This document shows positions 24,636-34,038 of a stretch of DNA of 64,000 nt, in pieces (within the stretch, counting starts at the first letter, position 1; the number at the start of each line of letters is the position of its first letter). The DNA comes from an uncultured Oscillospiraceae bacterium (GTDB lineage: Bacteria; Bacillota_A; Clostridia; Oscillospirales; Oscillospiraceae). The stretch lies in NCBI GenBank assembly GCA_910579155.1, contig CAJTTS010000013.1:1-64000 (forward strand). Direction: 5' to 3'. Below the pieces are notes generated by a model that was not told the DNA's origin, ran no database searches, and worked only from the letters and a program-made list of their open reading frames with translations. A program made the translations under genes and the position numbers.

Positions 24636-26021
24636 ATGCACAGTTTTATCTCGCTGATCTACTACATGTTCAAGGAGGCCGTCGCGACCGCGCTGGCCGG
24701 AGCGGCAATTGGAGGCGTGCTTCTGGCCCTGCTCCGGCAAAAGCGGCGCCGTGAGGGTGCGGGATTTTCTCCCCTGCAGGGGGCGGCCATCGTCCTGCTG
24801 TTCTGTTACCTGGGCGGGCTGTCGGCGGTGACGGTGCTCCACCGCACCGTCGGGACTCCCTGGGTGCAGGCACACCTGTTCCGGGCCTTTTGGGAGGCGT
24901 GGAATACTTTTACCCTCCAAATCTGGCTGAATCCTCTGCTGAACATTGCCATGTTCCTGCCGCTGGGCGTGCTGCTGCCTCTAGCGGCGCGGCCCTTCCA
25001 GCGGTGGTACTGGACGCTGGCGGCGGGGGCGGGCGGCTCGTTTGTGATCGAGGCGCTCCAGTACATCCTCCAGCGGGGCGCCGCCGACGTGGACGATCTG
25101 TTCTGCAACACGCTGGGGGCTATGCTTGGGTACTGCCTGTGTATGTTCGTGGTGTGCCTGGCGGAGAAGCGCTGGAAACCGGCCGGAGGCTGTGCGGTTC
25201 TGCCGGTGCTGTCCGCCGCCTTTCTGGCGGGGGTATTCCTCGTCTACCAGTTCCAGCCCTACGGCAACCTGGCCGGCACCCCGGCCTTTGCCGCCGACAC
25301 CAGCAGCACAAAATGGGTGCTGGAGTGCGAATTGTCCGATGAGCCGGGGCCCGCGGGGGTCTATTGGGCGGAGCCCTTCACCAAGGAGTCCTGCGATGAG
25401 TTCGCCTTGGCCTTCGCCCGGCGGCAGGGGGTGGATGTCGAGGACGAGTATTTCGACATTGACTACTACGACAACACCGCCTACTACTCCAACCACCGCA
25501 CATTTTCCCTCATTGTAGATTACAATGACCGCTCCTACAGTTACAGCACAAGCTCAGAGGGCTTTTCCTACGATGACGCCGGGACAGCCACGGAGGAGGA
25601 GCTGCGGACCGCGCTGAAAGCGCTGGACATTGAGGTCCCGGAGACGGCTCAATTTTTTGACCTGGGACGCAGCGCATACGCCTTTCGCGCGGACCGGATC
25701 GAGGGTGACGGAACGCTGACCGACGGCGAGCTGGAGTGCTGGGTCAAGAAGGATGGCACGATCTATCAGGTGGACAACGCCCTCAGCACCAGCACCCTCC
25801 ACGGGGACGCCGCCGTGATCTCGGAGGCGGAGGCGTACAACCGCCTGCGCGCGGGCCGGTTCTCCGCTGCGGAGGCCTTTGAATATTTTGACCCGGCGGA
25901 GGTCCACGTCACCTCCTGCCGGCTGCAATACCTCATCGACACCAAGGGCTTCCGACAGCCGGTGTACGTATTTGATATGAAGGAGTTCGACCCGGTGTTC
26001 GTCCCCGCCCTGGCGGGCTGA
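24636..26021 (+). CDS. VanZ-domain membrane protein with extracytoplasmic domain
   Basis: 461 residues. The N-terminal ~200 residues hold about five to six membrane helices with the VanZ core (LNPLLNIAMFLPLGVLLP, FVIEALQYILQRG, DVDDLFCNTLGAMLG). The remaining ~250 residues are a soluble, acidic domain with no recognised family (SYSYSTSSEGFSYDDAG and similar). VanZ proteins raise teicoplanin tolerance in some enterococci; here that is only a family link. AAAGGAGGCGC precedes the ATG at 24636. It follows the VanRS-like pair by 92 bp on the same strand. Confidence 0.8.
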   Translation: MHSFISLIYYMFKEAVATALAGAAIGGVLLALLRQKRRREGAGFSPLQGAAIVLLFCYLGGLSAVTVLHRTVGTPWVQAHLFRAFWEAWNTFTLQIWLNPLLNIAMFLPLGVLLPLAARPFQRWYWTLAAGAGGSFVIEALQYILQRGAADVDDLFCNTLGAMLGYCLCMFVVCLAEKRWKPAGGCAVLPVLSAAFLAGVFLVYQFQPYGNLAGTPAFAADTSSTKWVLECELSDEPGPAGVYWAEPFTKESCDEFALAFARRQGVDVEDEYFDIDYYDNTAYYSNHRTFSLIVDYNDRSYSYSTSSEGFSYDDAGTATEEELRTALKALDIEVPETAQFFDLGRSAYAFRADRIEGDGTLTDGELECWVKKDGTIYQVDNALSTSTLHGDAAVISEAEAYNRLRAGRFSAAEAFEYFDPAEVHVTSCRLQYLIDTKGFRQPVYVFDMKEFDPVFVPALAG

Positions 26022-26038
26022 ACGCCAAGCAGCGCAAG

Positions 26039-26068
26039 AATCCCCCCGGCGGCAGCCGGGGGGATTTT
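26039..26068. terminator. Bidirectional terminator between VanZ and formyltransferase genes
   Basis: A 12-bp stem (26039-26050 with 26055-26066) with loop GGCA, followed by TTTTC on the plus strand. The formyltransferase stop codon on the minus strand overlaps its edge. Confidence 0.85.
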
Positions 26069-26853
26069 CATGGCAGCGCCCTGATCCGGTCCGCCGTGAG
26101 ATACCCGCCCCGCACCGGGAAGGGCTGTCCCACCGGGTCGCCGGGGACCACGCGGCCTCCGATCAGCTCCGTTTTCCGCGCCCCATCCCGGTAAACACAC
26201 TCATAGCCGTAAAAAGCCCGGAGAATCCGGTCCGCCCGGGCGGCGTCCATGTCCGGGGTCACCGTCCAGTCCTCCTCGGCGGGCAAGGGCCAATACTCCC
26301 CCGCCCCCTGGGGACGGGCGGCGGCCAGCACGCCGGGCAGGTCGCTCACCAGGGCGCGGACCATGCCCGGTATCGCTTCATACACCTTCTCCATATAGGT
26401 TTGGTGGTCCTCCCGCTCGTCCAGGGGGAAGCGCTCTTGCAGCAAAACCTCCCCGGTATCAAACTCCGCCGCCATCTTGTGGGCGGTGACGCCGCCAAGC
26501 TCCGCCCCCTCCAGAATGAGCCGGGGCATGGGCCAGGACCCCCGGCCAACGGGCAGCGGGGTGGGGTGGAAGTTCACCATGGGAAAGGCATCCGTCACCG
26601 GCACGCGGTAGTAGTACCCCGCGCACACCAGCAGCTCGCAGCCCTGGGCCGCCAGCTCGTCCAGATCGGCGGCGGTGATCCGCTCCCGCGTATAGGGGCT
26701 CCCCCGCTCCCGCGCCGTTTGAAGCACGGCTGTATTGAACTCCGTCACGTTGTCCACCGGGCAGGTGAACAGCTTCAGCACCCGGCAACCCTCCCGGAGC
26801 AGCGCGTCCAGCACGGGCTTTAACAGGTCGATGCCCAGATAGGCGATTCTCAT
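26068..26853 (-). CDS. Formyltransferase-family protein
   Basis: 261 residues with the Formyl_trans_N fold: NFHPTPLPVGRG carries the catalytic Asn-x-His and GVTAHKMAAEFDTGEVL the catalytic Asp region. It resembles methionyl-tRNA formyltransferase and sugar formyltransferases but is shorter than Fmt (~310). The C-terminal ~70 residues (RADRILRAFYGYE...) look like the small domain found in such enzymes. The substrate is not evident. No partner gene adjoins it; the convergent VanZ gene and divergent potA give no clue. Confidence 0.75.
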   Translation of the reverse strand: MRIAYLGIDLLKPVLDALLREGCRVLKLFTCPVDNVTEFNTAVLQTARERGSPYTRERITAADLDELAAQGCELLVCAGYYYRVPVTDAFPMVNFHPTPLPVGRGSWPMPRLILEGAELGGVTAHKMAAEFDTGEVLLQERFPLDEREDHQTYMEKVYEAIPGMVRALVSDLPGVLAAARPQGAGEYWPLPAEEDWTVTPDMDAARADRILRAFYGYECVYRDGARKTELIGGRVVPGDPVGQPFPVRGGYLTADRIRALP

Positions 26854-26965
26854 AGACCCCCTCCCCCTTTCTCGGCGTGATTACCGTTTCATTTTACCAC
26901 GGCCCCCGCCCAAAAGCTACCAAAAAATAATGTCCCCTTTTTCTGATAAATTTCCCCAAAAAAGA

Positions 26966-26994
26966 TTGACAAAACAAGGTCAACCAGTTATAGT
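26966..26994 (+). promoter_or_regulatory. Sigma-A promoter of the polyamine transporter operon
   Basis: Perfect TTGACA (26966-26971), 17 bp, TATAGT (26989-26994). TTGAC (26966-26970) and GTCAA (26979-26983) form an inverted repeat over the -35 box, a possible operator. The ~110-nt leader downstream can fold: CCCTGA (27015-27020) with TCAGGG (27052-27057), and inner GGCG/CGCC. No terminator is seen in the leader. Confidence 0.8.
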
Positions 26995-27110
26995 GTATCT
27001 CGCTATCCGTGAAACCCTGACAAGCGCGGGCGTGACAGCGCCAAGCGCATTTCAGGGAATATAAAGAGGGAGCTGACAAAACACTCATCACTAGAAATGG
27101 GGGAGGATAA

Positions 27111-28298
27111 ATGTCCAAGGAGCTGATCCGCCTGCGGGACTGTGTCATGTCCTACGGCGACGAGGTCGTGCTCGACCACATCAATCTGTATATCAACGAT
27201 AAGGAATTCCTCACGCTGCTGGGCCCCAGCGGGTGCGGCAAGACAACCACGCTTCGTATCATAGGCGGGTTTTTGTCGCCGACCGCCGGGGACGTTTTGT
27301 TTGACGGCGTGAGGATCAATGATGTCCCGCCCCATCAGCGGGCGGTGAACACGGTGTTCCAGCGGTACGCGCTGTTCCCCCATCTCAACGTGTTTGAGAA
27401 CGTGGCCTTCGGCCTGCGCATCCCCAAAAAGGACCGGGACGGCCAGAAGGTGAAAGTTTCCGAGCGGGAAATCCACGAGCGCGTCATGGAGATGCTGGAG
27501 GTCGTCAACCTAAAGGGCTTTGAAAAGCGCCCGGTGTCCGCCCTGTCCGGCGGGCAGCAGCAGCGGGTGGCCATCGCCCGGGCCCTGGTGAACCGGCCCA
27601 AGGTGCTGCTGCTGGACGAGCCGCTGGGCGCGCTGGACATGCGCCTGCGCAAGGATATGCAGAACGAGCTGAAGCGGATTCAGCAGGAGATGGAGATCAC
27701 CTTCATCTATGTGACCCACGATCAGGAGGAGGCGCTGGCCATGTCCGACACCGTAGTGGTGATGGATGGCGGGCGCATCCAGCAGATCGGCACACCCACG
27801 GACATTTACAACGAACCGAAAAACGCCTTCGTGGCCGACTTCATCGGCGAGTCCAACATCATCGACGGCATCATGCGCGCCGACGGCGTGGTGGAGATTT
27901 TCAACCGCAGATTCCAGTGTCTGGACAAGGGTTTTGCCAAGGACGAGCCAGTGGACGTGGTCATCCGCCCCGAGGATGTGGACATTGTGGACGAGTCGGT
28001 GGGCCAGTTGAAGGGCACCGTCACCGCCGTCACCTTCAAGGGGGCCCAATACGACACCATCGTGGATTTCTACGGCTTCAAGTGGCTGATCCAGACCACC
28101 GACTTCTGCCCGGTGGACAGCCACATCGGCATTAAAATCGACCCGGACGGCATCCATGTGATGAAAAAGAGCCACTACTCCGGGATGTTCGGCGACTACT
28201 CCTCCTACTCCGAGGAGTATGAGGAGCTGGACGTGGTGGAGCCGGACGGCGAGGACGGGGAGGAGCGCGACTCCCAGGAGGGCGGCTATGAAGAATAA
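27111..28298 (+). CDS. potA: Spermidine/putrescine ABC transporter ATPase
   Basis: 395 residues. Walker [10 protein letters not shown] (~38-46), signature LSGGQQQR, Walker [12 protein letters not shown], then H-loop VTHDQEEAL. The C-terminal third is a TOBE-like regulatory domain with a Glu/Asp-rich tail. It energises polyamine import. GGGGGAGG precedes the ATG. It overlaps potB by 11 bp. Confidence 0.94.
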   Translation: MSKELIRLRDCVMSYGDEVVLDHINLYINDKEFLTLLGPSGCGKTTTLRIIGGFLSPTAGDVLFDGVRINDVPPHQRAVNTVFQRYALFPHLNVFENVAFGLRIPKKDRDGQKVKVSEREIHERVMEMLEVVNLKGFEKRPVSALSGGQQQRVAIARALVNRPKVLLLDEPLGALDMRLRKDMQNELKRIQQEMEITFIYVTHDQEEALAMSDTVVVMDGGRIQQIGTPTDIYNEPKNAFVADFIGESNIIDGIMRADGVVEIFNRRFQCLDKGFAKDEPVDVVIRPEDVDIVDESVGQLKGTVTAVTFKGAQYDTIVDFYGFKWLIQTTDFCPVDSHIGIKIDPDGIHVMKKSHYSGMFGDYSSYSEEYEELDVVEPDGEDGEERDSQEGGYEE

Positions 28299-29232
28299 AC
28301 GCGCCTGGTTCTCCGTCCCCTATGTGGTCTGGATGGCGCTGTTTGTGGTCATCCCCATCCTCATCATGGCGGTGTACGCCTTCACCGCCGCCGACCCCGC
28401 CACCAACGCCACCTATGCCACGGCGGCAAACTTCACCGGCATGGGCGTCTACCTGTCCGTGTTCCTGCGCTCCTTCTGGCTGGCGGTGGTCGCCACCCTG
28501 GTGTGCCTGCTCATCGGCTACCCGGTATCCTACTGGATGGCCAAGGAGGGCCCCCGGTTCCAGCGGGTGGCCATGGCGCTGATTATGCTGCCCATGTGGA
28601 TGAACTTCCTGCTGCGCACCTACTCGTGGATGTCCATTCTGGAGAACAACGGCCTCTTGAACCAACTGTTCCAGAGCATCGGGGTGATCGACCTCCATAA
28701 CAGCGTCGGCGCCTGGCTGACCGACCTGCGCAACAGCATCGCCATCCGCTTCGCCGAGGACCCCGACAGCTTCATCCCCGCAGTCTATCATCCCATCCGC
28801 TACTTCCAGATGATCGGCACCCCCGGCGCGGTGGTGCTGGGCATGGTGTACAACTACCTGCCCTTCATGATCCTGCCCATTTACTCCGTCATCGTCAAGC
28901 TGGACGGCTCCCTCATCGAGGCCGCCCGGGACCTGGGAGCGGATTCGGCGCGGGTGTTTTCCAAGGTGATCTTCCCCCTGTCCCTGCCGGGCATCCTGTC
29001 CGGGGTGACCATGGTGTTCGTCCCCGCGGTGTCCACCTTCGCCATCTCCCAGTTGTTGGGCGGCGGCACCCAGATGATGCTGGGCGACCTCATTGAGGCC
29101 CAGTTCCTGGGCGGGGCCTACAACCCCCACTTGGGCGCGGCCATCTCCATGGTGATGATGGTGGTCGTCGTGGTGTGCATGGTGGTCATGAACCACTTCG
29201 GTGAGGGCGAAGAACAGGCGGTGATGCTGTAA
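28288..29232 (+). CDS. potB: Spermidine/putrescine ABC transporter permease
   Basis: 314 residues with about six membrane helices (first at ~8-30). The EAA loop [26 protein letters not shown] contacts the ATPase. The ATG at 28288 lies within the end of potA, after AGGAGGGC. The stop overlaps the potCD start (TAATG). The order potA-B-C-D is typical of polyamine importers. Confidence 0.93.
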   Translation: MKNKRAWFSVPYVVWMALFVVIPILIMAVYAFTAADPATNATYATAANFTGMGVYLSVFLRSFWLAVVATLVCLLIGYPVSYWMAKEGPRFQRVAMALIMLPMWMNFLLRTYSWMSILENNGLLNQLFQSIGVIDLHNSVGAWLTDLRNSIAIRFAEDPDSFIPAVYHPIRYFQMIGTPGAVVLGMVYNYLPFMILPIYSVIVKLDGSLIEAARDLGADSARVFSKVIFPLSLPGILSGVTMVFVPAVSTFAISQLLGGGTQMMLGDLIEAQFLGGAYNPHLGAAISMVMMVVVVVCMVVMNHFGEGEEQAVML

Positions 29233-31247
29233 TGAGAAAATCAAACCGCTTTGGAAGCCGCCTGTTCATCGGCCTGACTTTCCTGTTTTTGTACCTGCCC
29301 ATCTTCCTGCTGATCGTATTCTCCTTCAACGCCGGGGAATCCAGCGCCGTGTGGCAGGGCTTCTCCCTGGACTGGTACGTCTCCCTGTTCCGGAACCGGC
29401 TCATCATGGAAAGCCTGTACACCACCCTGCTGGTGTCCCTGCTGGCCACCGCCATCGCCACCGTGGCGGGCACATTCGCCGCAATCGGCCTGTACGCCCT
29501 GCCGCGCCGGAAGCGGGACGCCCTGCTGGTGGTCAACGACATCCCCATGATGAACGCGGACATTGTCACCGGCGTGTCCCTGTGCCTGTTCTTCGTGGCC
29601 TTCTTCCAGGGCTGGGGCTCCTTTGCCCAGTGGTTCAACAGCGTACAGGGCGCCGTCGAGCTGCCCGAGCGGCTCACCCTGGGCTTCGGCACCATGCTGC
29701 TGGCCCACATCTCCTTTAATATCCCTTATGTCATCCTGAACGTGGCCCCCAAGCTGCGGCAGATGGACAAGAACCTGGTGGACGCCGCCCAGGACCTGGG
29801 CTGTACCTGGATGCAGGCGTTCTGGAAGGTGATCCTCCCCGAGATTAAGCCGGGTATCGTGTCCGGGGCGCTCATCGCCTTCACCATGTCCATCGACGAC
29901 TTCGTCATCTCCTACTTTACCGCCGGCTCGTCCACCTCCACCTTGGCCATGCGCATTTACAGCATGACCAAAAAGCGCATTACCCCGGAGGTCAACGCCG
30001 TGTCCACCCTGCTGTTTTTGTCGGTGCTGGCGCTTCTGGTGCTCAACAACGTCCGGGAGATCAGGCAGGAGCGCCGGATGGAACGGCAGGAGGTCCGGGA
30101 ACCGTCGTTCTTTGAAAAGCTGTCTATGCGCTTCCACCAGCCCTCCTACAAGTGGGTGCGCCGGGGCGTGACGGTGGTCATGGCCTGCTCCTTTATCGTG
30201 GTGACCACCCTGCTCACCGGGGCCGCCTACTCCCAGCCGGTGGTCAACGTGTGCTCCTGGGGCGAATATATCGACGAGGAGCTCATCACCCGGTTCGAGG
30301 ACGCAACCGGCATCCGGGTGAATTACCAGACCGCCGAGAGCAACGAGGCGCTGTACTCCCTGCTGAAAAGCGGCGGCGCGGACTACGACGTGATCGTCCC
30401 CTCCGACTACATGATCTCCCAGCTCATTGAGGAGGGCATGCTGGAGGAGCTGGACTACAGCCAGATTCCCAACTTTGAGCTCATTGACCCCCGCTTCCGC
30501 AACCTGTCCTACGACCCGGAAAACAGGTACACCGTCCCCTACGCCTGGGGCACCCTGGGCATTATCTACAACGCCAATATGGTGGATGGGGAGATCGACA
30601 GTTGGAGCGCACTGTACGACGACCAATACGCCGGGAACGTACTGCTCATCAACAACTCCCGGGACGCTCTGGGCGAGGCCCTGCTCTACCTGGGCTATTC
30701 GGTGAACACCACCGATGAGGCGGAAATCCGCGAAGCCTTTGCCCTCATCGCCGGTGCCAACAGCCGGGGCGTGTACCAGGGCAAGGTCATGGACCAGGTA
30801 TTCCAGAAAATGGAGGGGGGCAACGCCGCCATCGCCACCTACTACGCCGGGGATTACCTGTCCATGCTGGAAAACCAGGCGGACGGGGTGGACCTGCGCT
30901 ATGTCATCCCCAAGGAGGGGGCCAACTGGTTTGTGGACGCCATGTGCGTGCTGAAGGATGCCCCCCACTATGACGACGCCATGGAGTGGATCAACTTTAT
31001 GGCCTCCACCGAGGCCAACCTGGCCAACATGGACTATATTTGGTACGCCTCCCCCAACACCGAGGCGCTGGAACAGTACCCCGCCTACTATGAGGAAAAC
31101 AGCGAGGACGGCGAGCCGCTGGACCCGGAGCTGTACGAGATCATGGCCCCGCCAGCCGAGGTGCTGGAGCGGTGCGAGAGCTATGTGGTGCTGCCCCAGG
31201 CCACCCGGAAGCTGTACAACGACCTTTGGATCGAGCTGGGCGCCTAA
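29232..31247 (+). CDS. potC: Fused polyamine permease PotC and binding protein PotD
   Basis: 671 residues. Residues 1-~275 are the PotC permease with six helices and an EAA loop (DAAQDLGCTWMQAFWKVILP, ~184-203). A linker and a seventh helix (~312-333) lead to a PotD-type binding protein outside the cell (~336-671: VNVCSWGEYIDEELITRFED, PSDYMISQLIEEG, YAWGTLGIIYN). Fusion tethers the receptor to its own permease and replaces a lipoprotein. Such fusions occur in other Firmicutes. The gene completes the operon and is followed by a strong terminator. Confidence 0.92.
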   Translation: MRKSNRFGSRLFIGLTFLFLYLPIFLLIVFSFNAGESSAVWQGFSLDWYVSLFRNRLIMESLYTTLLVSLLATAIATVAGTFAAIGLYALPRRKRDALLVVNDIPMMNADIVTGVSLCLFFVAFFQGWGSFAQWFNSVQGAVELPERLTLGFGTMLLAHISFNIPYVILNVAPKLRQMDKNLVDAAQDLGCTWMQAFWKVILPEIKPGIVSGALIAFTMSIDDFVISYFTAGSSTSTLAMRIYSMTKKRITPEVNAVSTLLFLSVLALLVLNNVREIRQERRMERQEVREPSFFEKLSMRFHQPSYKWVRRGVTVVMACSFIVVTTLLTGAAYSQPVVNVCSWGEYIDEELITRFEDATGIRVNYQTAESNEALYSLLKSGGADYDVIVPSDYMISQLIEEGMLEELDYSQIPNFELIDPRFRNLSYDPENRYTVPYAWGTLGIIYNANMVDGEIDSWSALYDDQYAGNVLLINNSRDALGEALLYLGYSVNTTDEAEIREAFALIAGANSRGVYQGKVMDQVFQKMEGGNAAIATYYAGDYLSMLENQADGVDLRYVIPKEGANWFVDAMCVLKDAPHYDDAMEWINFMASTEANLANMDYIWYASPNTEALEQYPAYYEENSEDGEPLDPELYEIMAPPAEVLERCESYVVLPQATRKLYNDLWIELGA

Positions 31248-31255
31248 AATATGGA

Positions 31256-31296
31256 AAACCACCGGAGGACTCATGCCCTCCGGCGGTTTTTTCTTC
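31256..31296 (+). terminator. Intrinsic terminator of the pot operon
   Basis: AAAACC-A-CCGGAGG (31256-31269) pairs with CCTCCGG-C-GGTTTT, one internal mismatch, then a T-run and TTCTTCC. Confidence 0.88.
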
Positions 31297-31312
31297 CGAT
31301 TCGCTTAGGATT

Positions 31313-31340
31313 TGACTATTGATTGCCGATGTTGTATAAT
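31313..31340 (+). promoter_or_regulatory. Sigma-A promoter of the methyltransferase-VanZ-ecf unit
   Basis: TTGACT (31313-31318), 16 bp, perfect TATAAT (31335-31340). No terminator was seen between the genes from 31373 to 35711, so this promoter may serve all of them. Confidence 0.8.
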
Positions 31341-31372
31341 AACATGATTTTAGATGCGAGGGGGTGGACTTG

Positions 31373-32236
31373 ATGTGGCTGGCGGACCAATGGACCGATT
31401 ATGAGCTGTTGGACTGCGGCCGGGGCGAAAAGCTGGAGCGCTGGGGAGATAAGCTTCTGGTGCGGCCCGACCCCCAGGCCATCTGGAACACCCCCAGAAA
31501 CCACCGGGGCTGGAGAAAGCCGGACGCCCGGTATTCCCGGTCCAGCACCGGCGGCGGCCAGTGGGCGGACAAGAGCGTCCCCCAGCGGTGGCAGGTAAAT
31601 TATCAGGACCTTACATTTAATGTGGGGCTGATGAACTTCAAGCACACCGGGGTGTTCCCCGAGCAGGGGGCCAACTGGGACTTTGCCAGGGAGCAGATCA
31701 AACACGCCGGACGGCCCGTCAGCGTGCTCAACCTGTTTGCCTACACCGGCGGGGCCACCATCGCCTGCGCGGCGGCGGGGGCTTCTGTCTGCCACGTGGA
31801 CGCGGCAAAGGGCATGGTGCAGTGGGCCCGGGACAACGCCAAGTCCTCCGGCCTGGAGGACAGGCCCATCCGCTGGATCGTGGACGACTGCGCCAAGTTC
31901 GTGGAGCGGGAAATCCGCCGGGGGCGGAAGTACGACGCCGTTATCATGGACCCGCCCTCCTATGGGCGCGGGCCCTCCGGCGAGGTATGGAAGCTGGAGG
32001 AGAACCTGTACCCCTTTGTGGAGCTGGTGGCGGGCGTGCTGTCCGACGAGCCGCTGTTTGTGATTCTAAACTCCTACACCACGGGGCTTTCCCCCTCGGT
32101 ACTCACCTATATCCTGCAAGCCGTCGTGGGCGGAAGGTTCGGCGGGCGCACTGTGTCCGACGAGCTGGGGCTGCCTGTCACCGCCACGGGGCTGGCCCTG
32201 CCCTGCGGGGCCACCGGGCGGTGGACCAGACACTGA
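31373..32236 (+). CDS. Class I SAM-dependent methyltransferase, RlmI/RlmK-like
   Basis: 287 residues. It has the SAM-binding block VLNLFAYTGGATIACAAAGA, an acidic VDAAKGMVQWARDN and the catalytic-type motif MDPPSYGRG. These fit COG1092 enzymes that methylate 23S rRNA cytosine at C5. It lacks the N-terminal PUA domain of full RlmI. The ATG at 31373 follows GAGGGGGTGG by about 5 nt. The stop is 1 bp before the next ATG. Confidence 0.85.
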   Translation: MWLADQWTDYELLDCGRGEKLERWGDKLLVRPDPQAIWNTPRNHRGWRKPDARYSRSSTGGGQWADKSVPQRWQVNYQDLTFNVGLMNFKHTGVFPEQGANWDFAREQIKHAGRPVSVLNLFAYTGGATIACAAAGASVCHVDAAKGMVQWARDNAKSSGLEDRPIRWIVDDCAKFVEREIRRGRKYDAVIMDPPSYGRGPSGEVWKLEENLYPFVELVAGVLSDEPLFVILNSYTTGLSPSVLTYILQAVVGGRFGGRTVSDELGLPVTATGLALPCGATGRWTRH

Positions 32237-32237
32237 T

Positions 32238-32834
32238 ATGGAATGCACCCTTCGCTATCTGTTCGCCATGCTCTGCGGCGCACTCCCGGCGCTGCTGCTG
32301 TTTTTCAGCCTGCGTCCCCTGCGCCTGCGGCGGCTGAAACGGAACGGATTGTACACTCCCTCTCACAGGGAAGCCGCCCTGGCCCTTTTCTGGATGTACT
32401 GCGGCGGGGCCGTAATTCTGGGCCTGACCCCCAGATGGGTCGTCCGCTCCCTGGCGGGCCTGCCGCTGGGAATGCCGTGGAATGCGGACAGCCTCCCTTT
32501 TTTCAGCCCGGGGAACGTCAACCTGATCCCATTTGACACCTTTTCTCAGTCCATTTACATTTTAGTGGCCAATGTCATTCTATTCATGCCCTTCGGCCTG
32601 TTTTCCGCCCTCCTGTGGCGGGGCTTCGGCTGGAAACGGGCGCTGTTGGCCGGGGGCTGCATCACCCTTTTCATCGAATCCTGCCAGCTTTTCATCGGCC
32701 GGACCTTTGACATCGACGACTTAATGCTCAACACCCTGGGCGTGTTCTGCGGCTTCCTGCTGACCCCGGCGGTACGGCGGCTGTGCCCCCGGCTTGCCGC
32801 GAAGCTGCTGGTTTTTCCTATTACTTCTTCCTGA
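32238..32834 (+). CDS. VanZ-family membrane protein
   Basis: 198 residues, about four to five membrane helices. The VanZ core is clear: NLIPFDTF, LVANVILFMPFGLFSAL, LFIESCQLFIGRTFDIDDLMLNTLG. No extra domain, unlike the VanZ protein at 24636. Tightly linked to the methyltransferase (1-bp gap) and to ecfA1 (15 bp). Function in this context is unknown. Confidence 0.85.
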   Translation: MECTLRYLFAMLCGALPALLLFFSLRPLRLRRLKRNGLYTPSHREAALALFWMYCGGAVILGLTPRWVVRSLAGLPLGMPWNADSLPFFSPGNVNLIPFDTFSQSIYILVANVILFMPFGLFSALLWRGFGWKRALLAGGCITLFIESCQLFIGRTFDIDDLMLNTLGVFCGFLLTPAVRRLCPRLAAKLLVFPITSS

Positions 32835-32849
32835 TTGAGGTATTTTTCC

Positions 32850-33704
32850 ATGTCCCAGTTCATCATCCAAACTGAAAACCTCACCTTCCGCTACACCACC
32901 GAAGAAGGCGTGGCCCCCACCGTGCTGGACGGAGTCTCCCTGTCCGTCAGACCGGGGGAATTTGTGGCGGTGCTGGGTCACAACGGCTCGGGCAAGTCCA
33001 CCCTGGCCAAGCATTTCAACGCCATCCTCCTGCCCTCCGGGGGCAAGGTGTACGTGGACGGCCTGGACACCTGCGACGAGGAAAAGCTGCTGGATATCCG
33101 CCGTCAGGTGGGCATGGTGTTCCAGAACCCGGACAACCAGATCGTCGCCAGCGTGGTGGAGGAGGACGTGGCTTTCGGCCCGGAGAATTTAGGCGTACCC
33201 TCCGCCGAAATCCGGGAGCGGGTGGACAGCGCCCTGGCCGCCGTGGGCATGAGCGAATACGCCCGCCACGCTCCCCATCTTCTGTCCGGCGGGCAGAAGC
33301 AGCGGGTGGCCATCGCGGGCGTGCTGGCCATGCGCCCCCGGTGCATCGTACTGGACGAGCCTACCGCCATGCTGGACCCGGTGGGCCGGAAAGAGGTGAT
33401 TGACACCGTGAAGCGGCTCAACCGGGAGCAGGGGATCACCGTGGTGCTCATCACCCACCACATGGACGAGGCCGCCCAGGCGGACCGGCTGGTGGTCATG
33501 CACGACGGCCACATCGTGGCGGACGACAGCCCCGCACTGGTGTTCCAGAACGTGGACGGCCTGCGCTCCCTGGGGCTGGAGGTGCCCGAGCCGGTGGCCC
33601 TGCTGTATGAGCTGCGGCAGAGCGGCGTGGACGTGCCCCTCACCGCCTTGACGGTGGACGAGTGCGCGGCGGCGCTGAAGGCCCTGCTGGACAGTGCAAC
33701 ATAA
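32850..33704 (+). CDS. ecfA1: ECF transporter ATPase A1
   Basis: 284 residues. Walker [11 protein letters not shown]-loop region [10 protein letters not shown], signature LSGGQKQR, Walker [14 protein letters not shown]. It is one of two ATPases of a general energy-coupling-factor module that serves several vitamin-binding S components encoded elsewhere. The ATG at 32850 follows TTGAGGT; an in-frame TTG at 32835 lacks a ribosome-binding site. Confidence 0.93.
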   Translation: MSQFIIQTENLTFRYTTEEGVAPTVLDGVSLSVRPGEFVAVLGHNGSGKSTLAKHFNAILLPSGGKVYVDGLDTCDEEKLLDIRRQVGMVFQNPDNQIVASVVEEDVAFGPENLGVPSAEIRERVDSALAAVGMSEYARHAPHLLSGGQKQRVAIAGVLAMRPRCIVLDEPTAMLDPVGRKEVIDTVKRLNREQGITVVLITHHMDEAAQADRLVVMHDGHIVADDSPALVFQNVDGLRSLGLEVPEPVALLYELRQSGVDVPLTALTVDECAAALKALLDSAT

Positions 33705-33717
33705 GGGAAGAACGCAT

Positions 33718-34026
33718 ATGGAGCTGGATTTTCTGGGCGACGCGCGAATCATCTCCGTTGACAGGGGCGGGCGGGCGCTGGTCCTCGCGCTGGACTGCGC
33801 CAACGCTGACCATCTCCCTGCTCCCATCCGGGAACTTCGCTTTTTTGACTATTCCATCATCCAGGATGTCGACTTAACCGGCTGTACCTGGCACCGGCAT
33901 CGGCTGATTGGCAGTCCTGCATTCCAAACCCTTGAACTGACGGTATATGCCCCCTCGGCAAAGCGCAAGCCTCCGCAGCGGCGGTTCGCCCTACAATTCA
34001 AGCGTATGGAAATCATTCCCCAGTAA
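33718..34026 (+). CDS. Small protein of unknown function inside the ecf operon
   Basis: 102 residues, no recognised family and no membrane segment. Features: MELDFLGDARIISVDRGGRALVLALD at the start and a mixed basic C-terminus (KRKPPQRRFALQFKRMEI). It looks like a small all-beta domain. It lies 13 bp after ecfA1 and 12 bp before ecfA2, splitting a pair normally adjacent. GGGAAGAACG precedes the ATG. Its base composition seems a little less GC-rich than its neighbours, hinting at insertion. Confidence 0.65.
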   Translation: MELDFLGDARIISVDRGGRALVLALDCANADHLPAPIRELRFFDYSIIQDVDLTGCTWHRHRLIGSPAFQTLELTVYAPSAKRKPPQRRFALQFKRMEIIPQ

Positions 34027-34038
34027 GGAGTTCCATCA

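Noticed and set aside
22773..26021. Vancomycin resistance operon
   Set aside because: Only regulators and a VanZ-domain protein are present; vanH, a D-Ala-D-Lac/Ser ligase and vanX/Y are missing.
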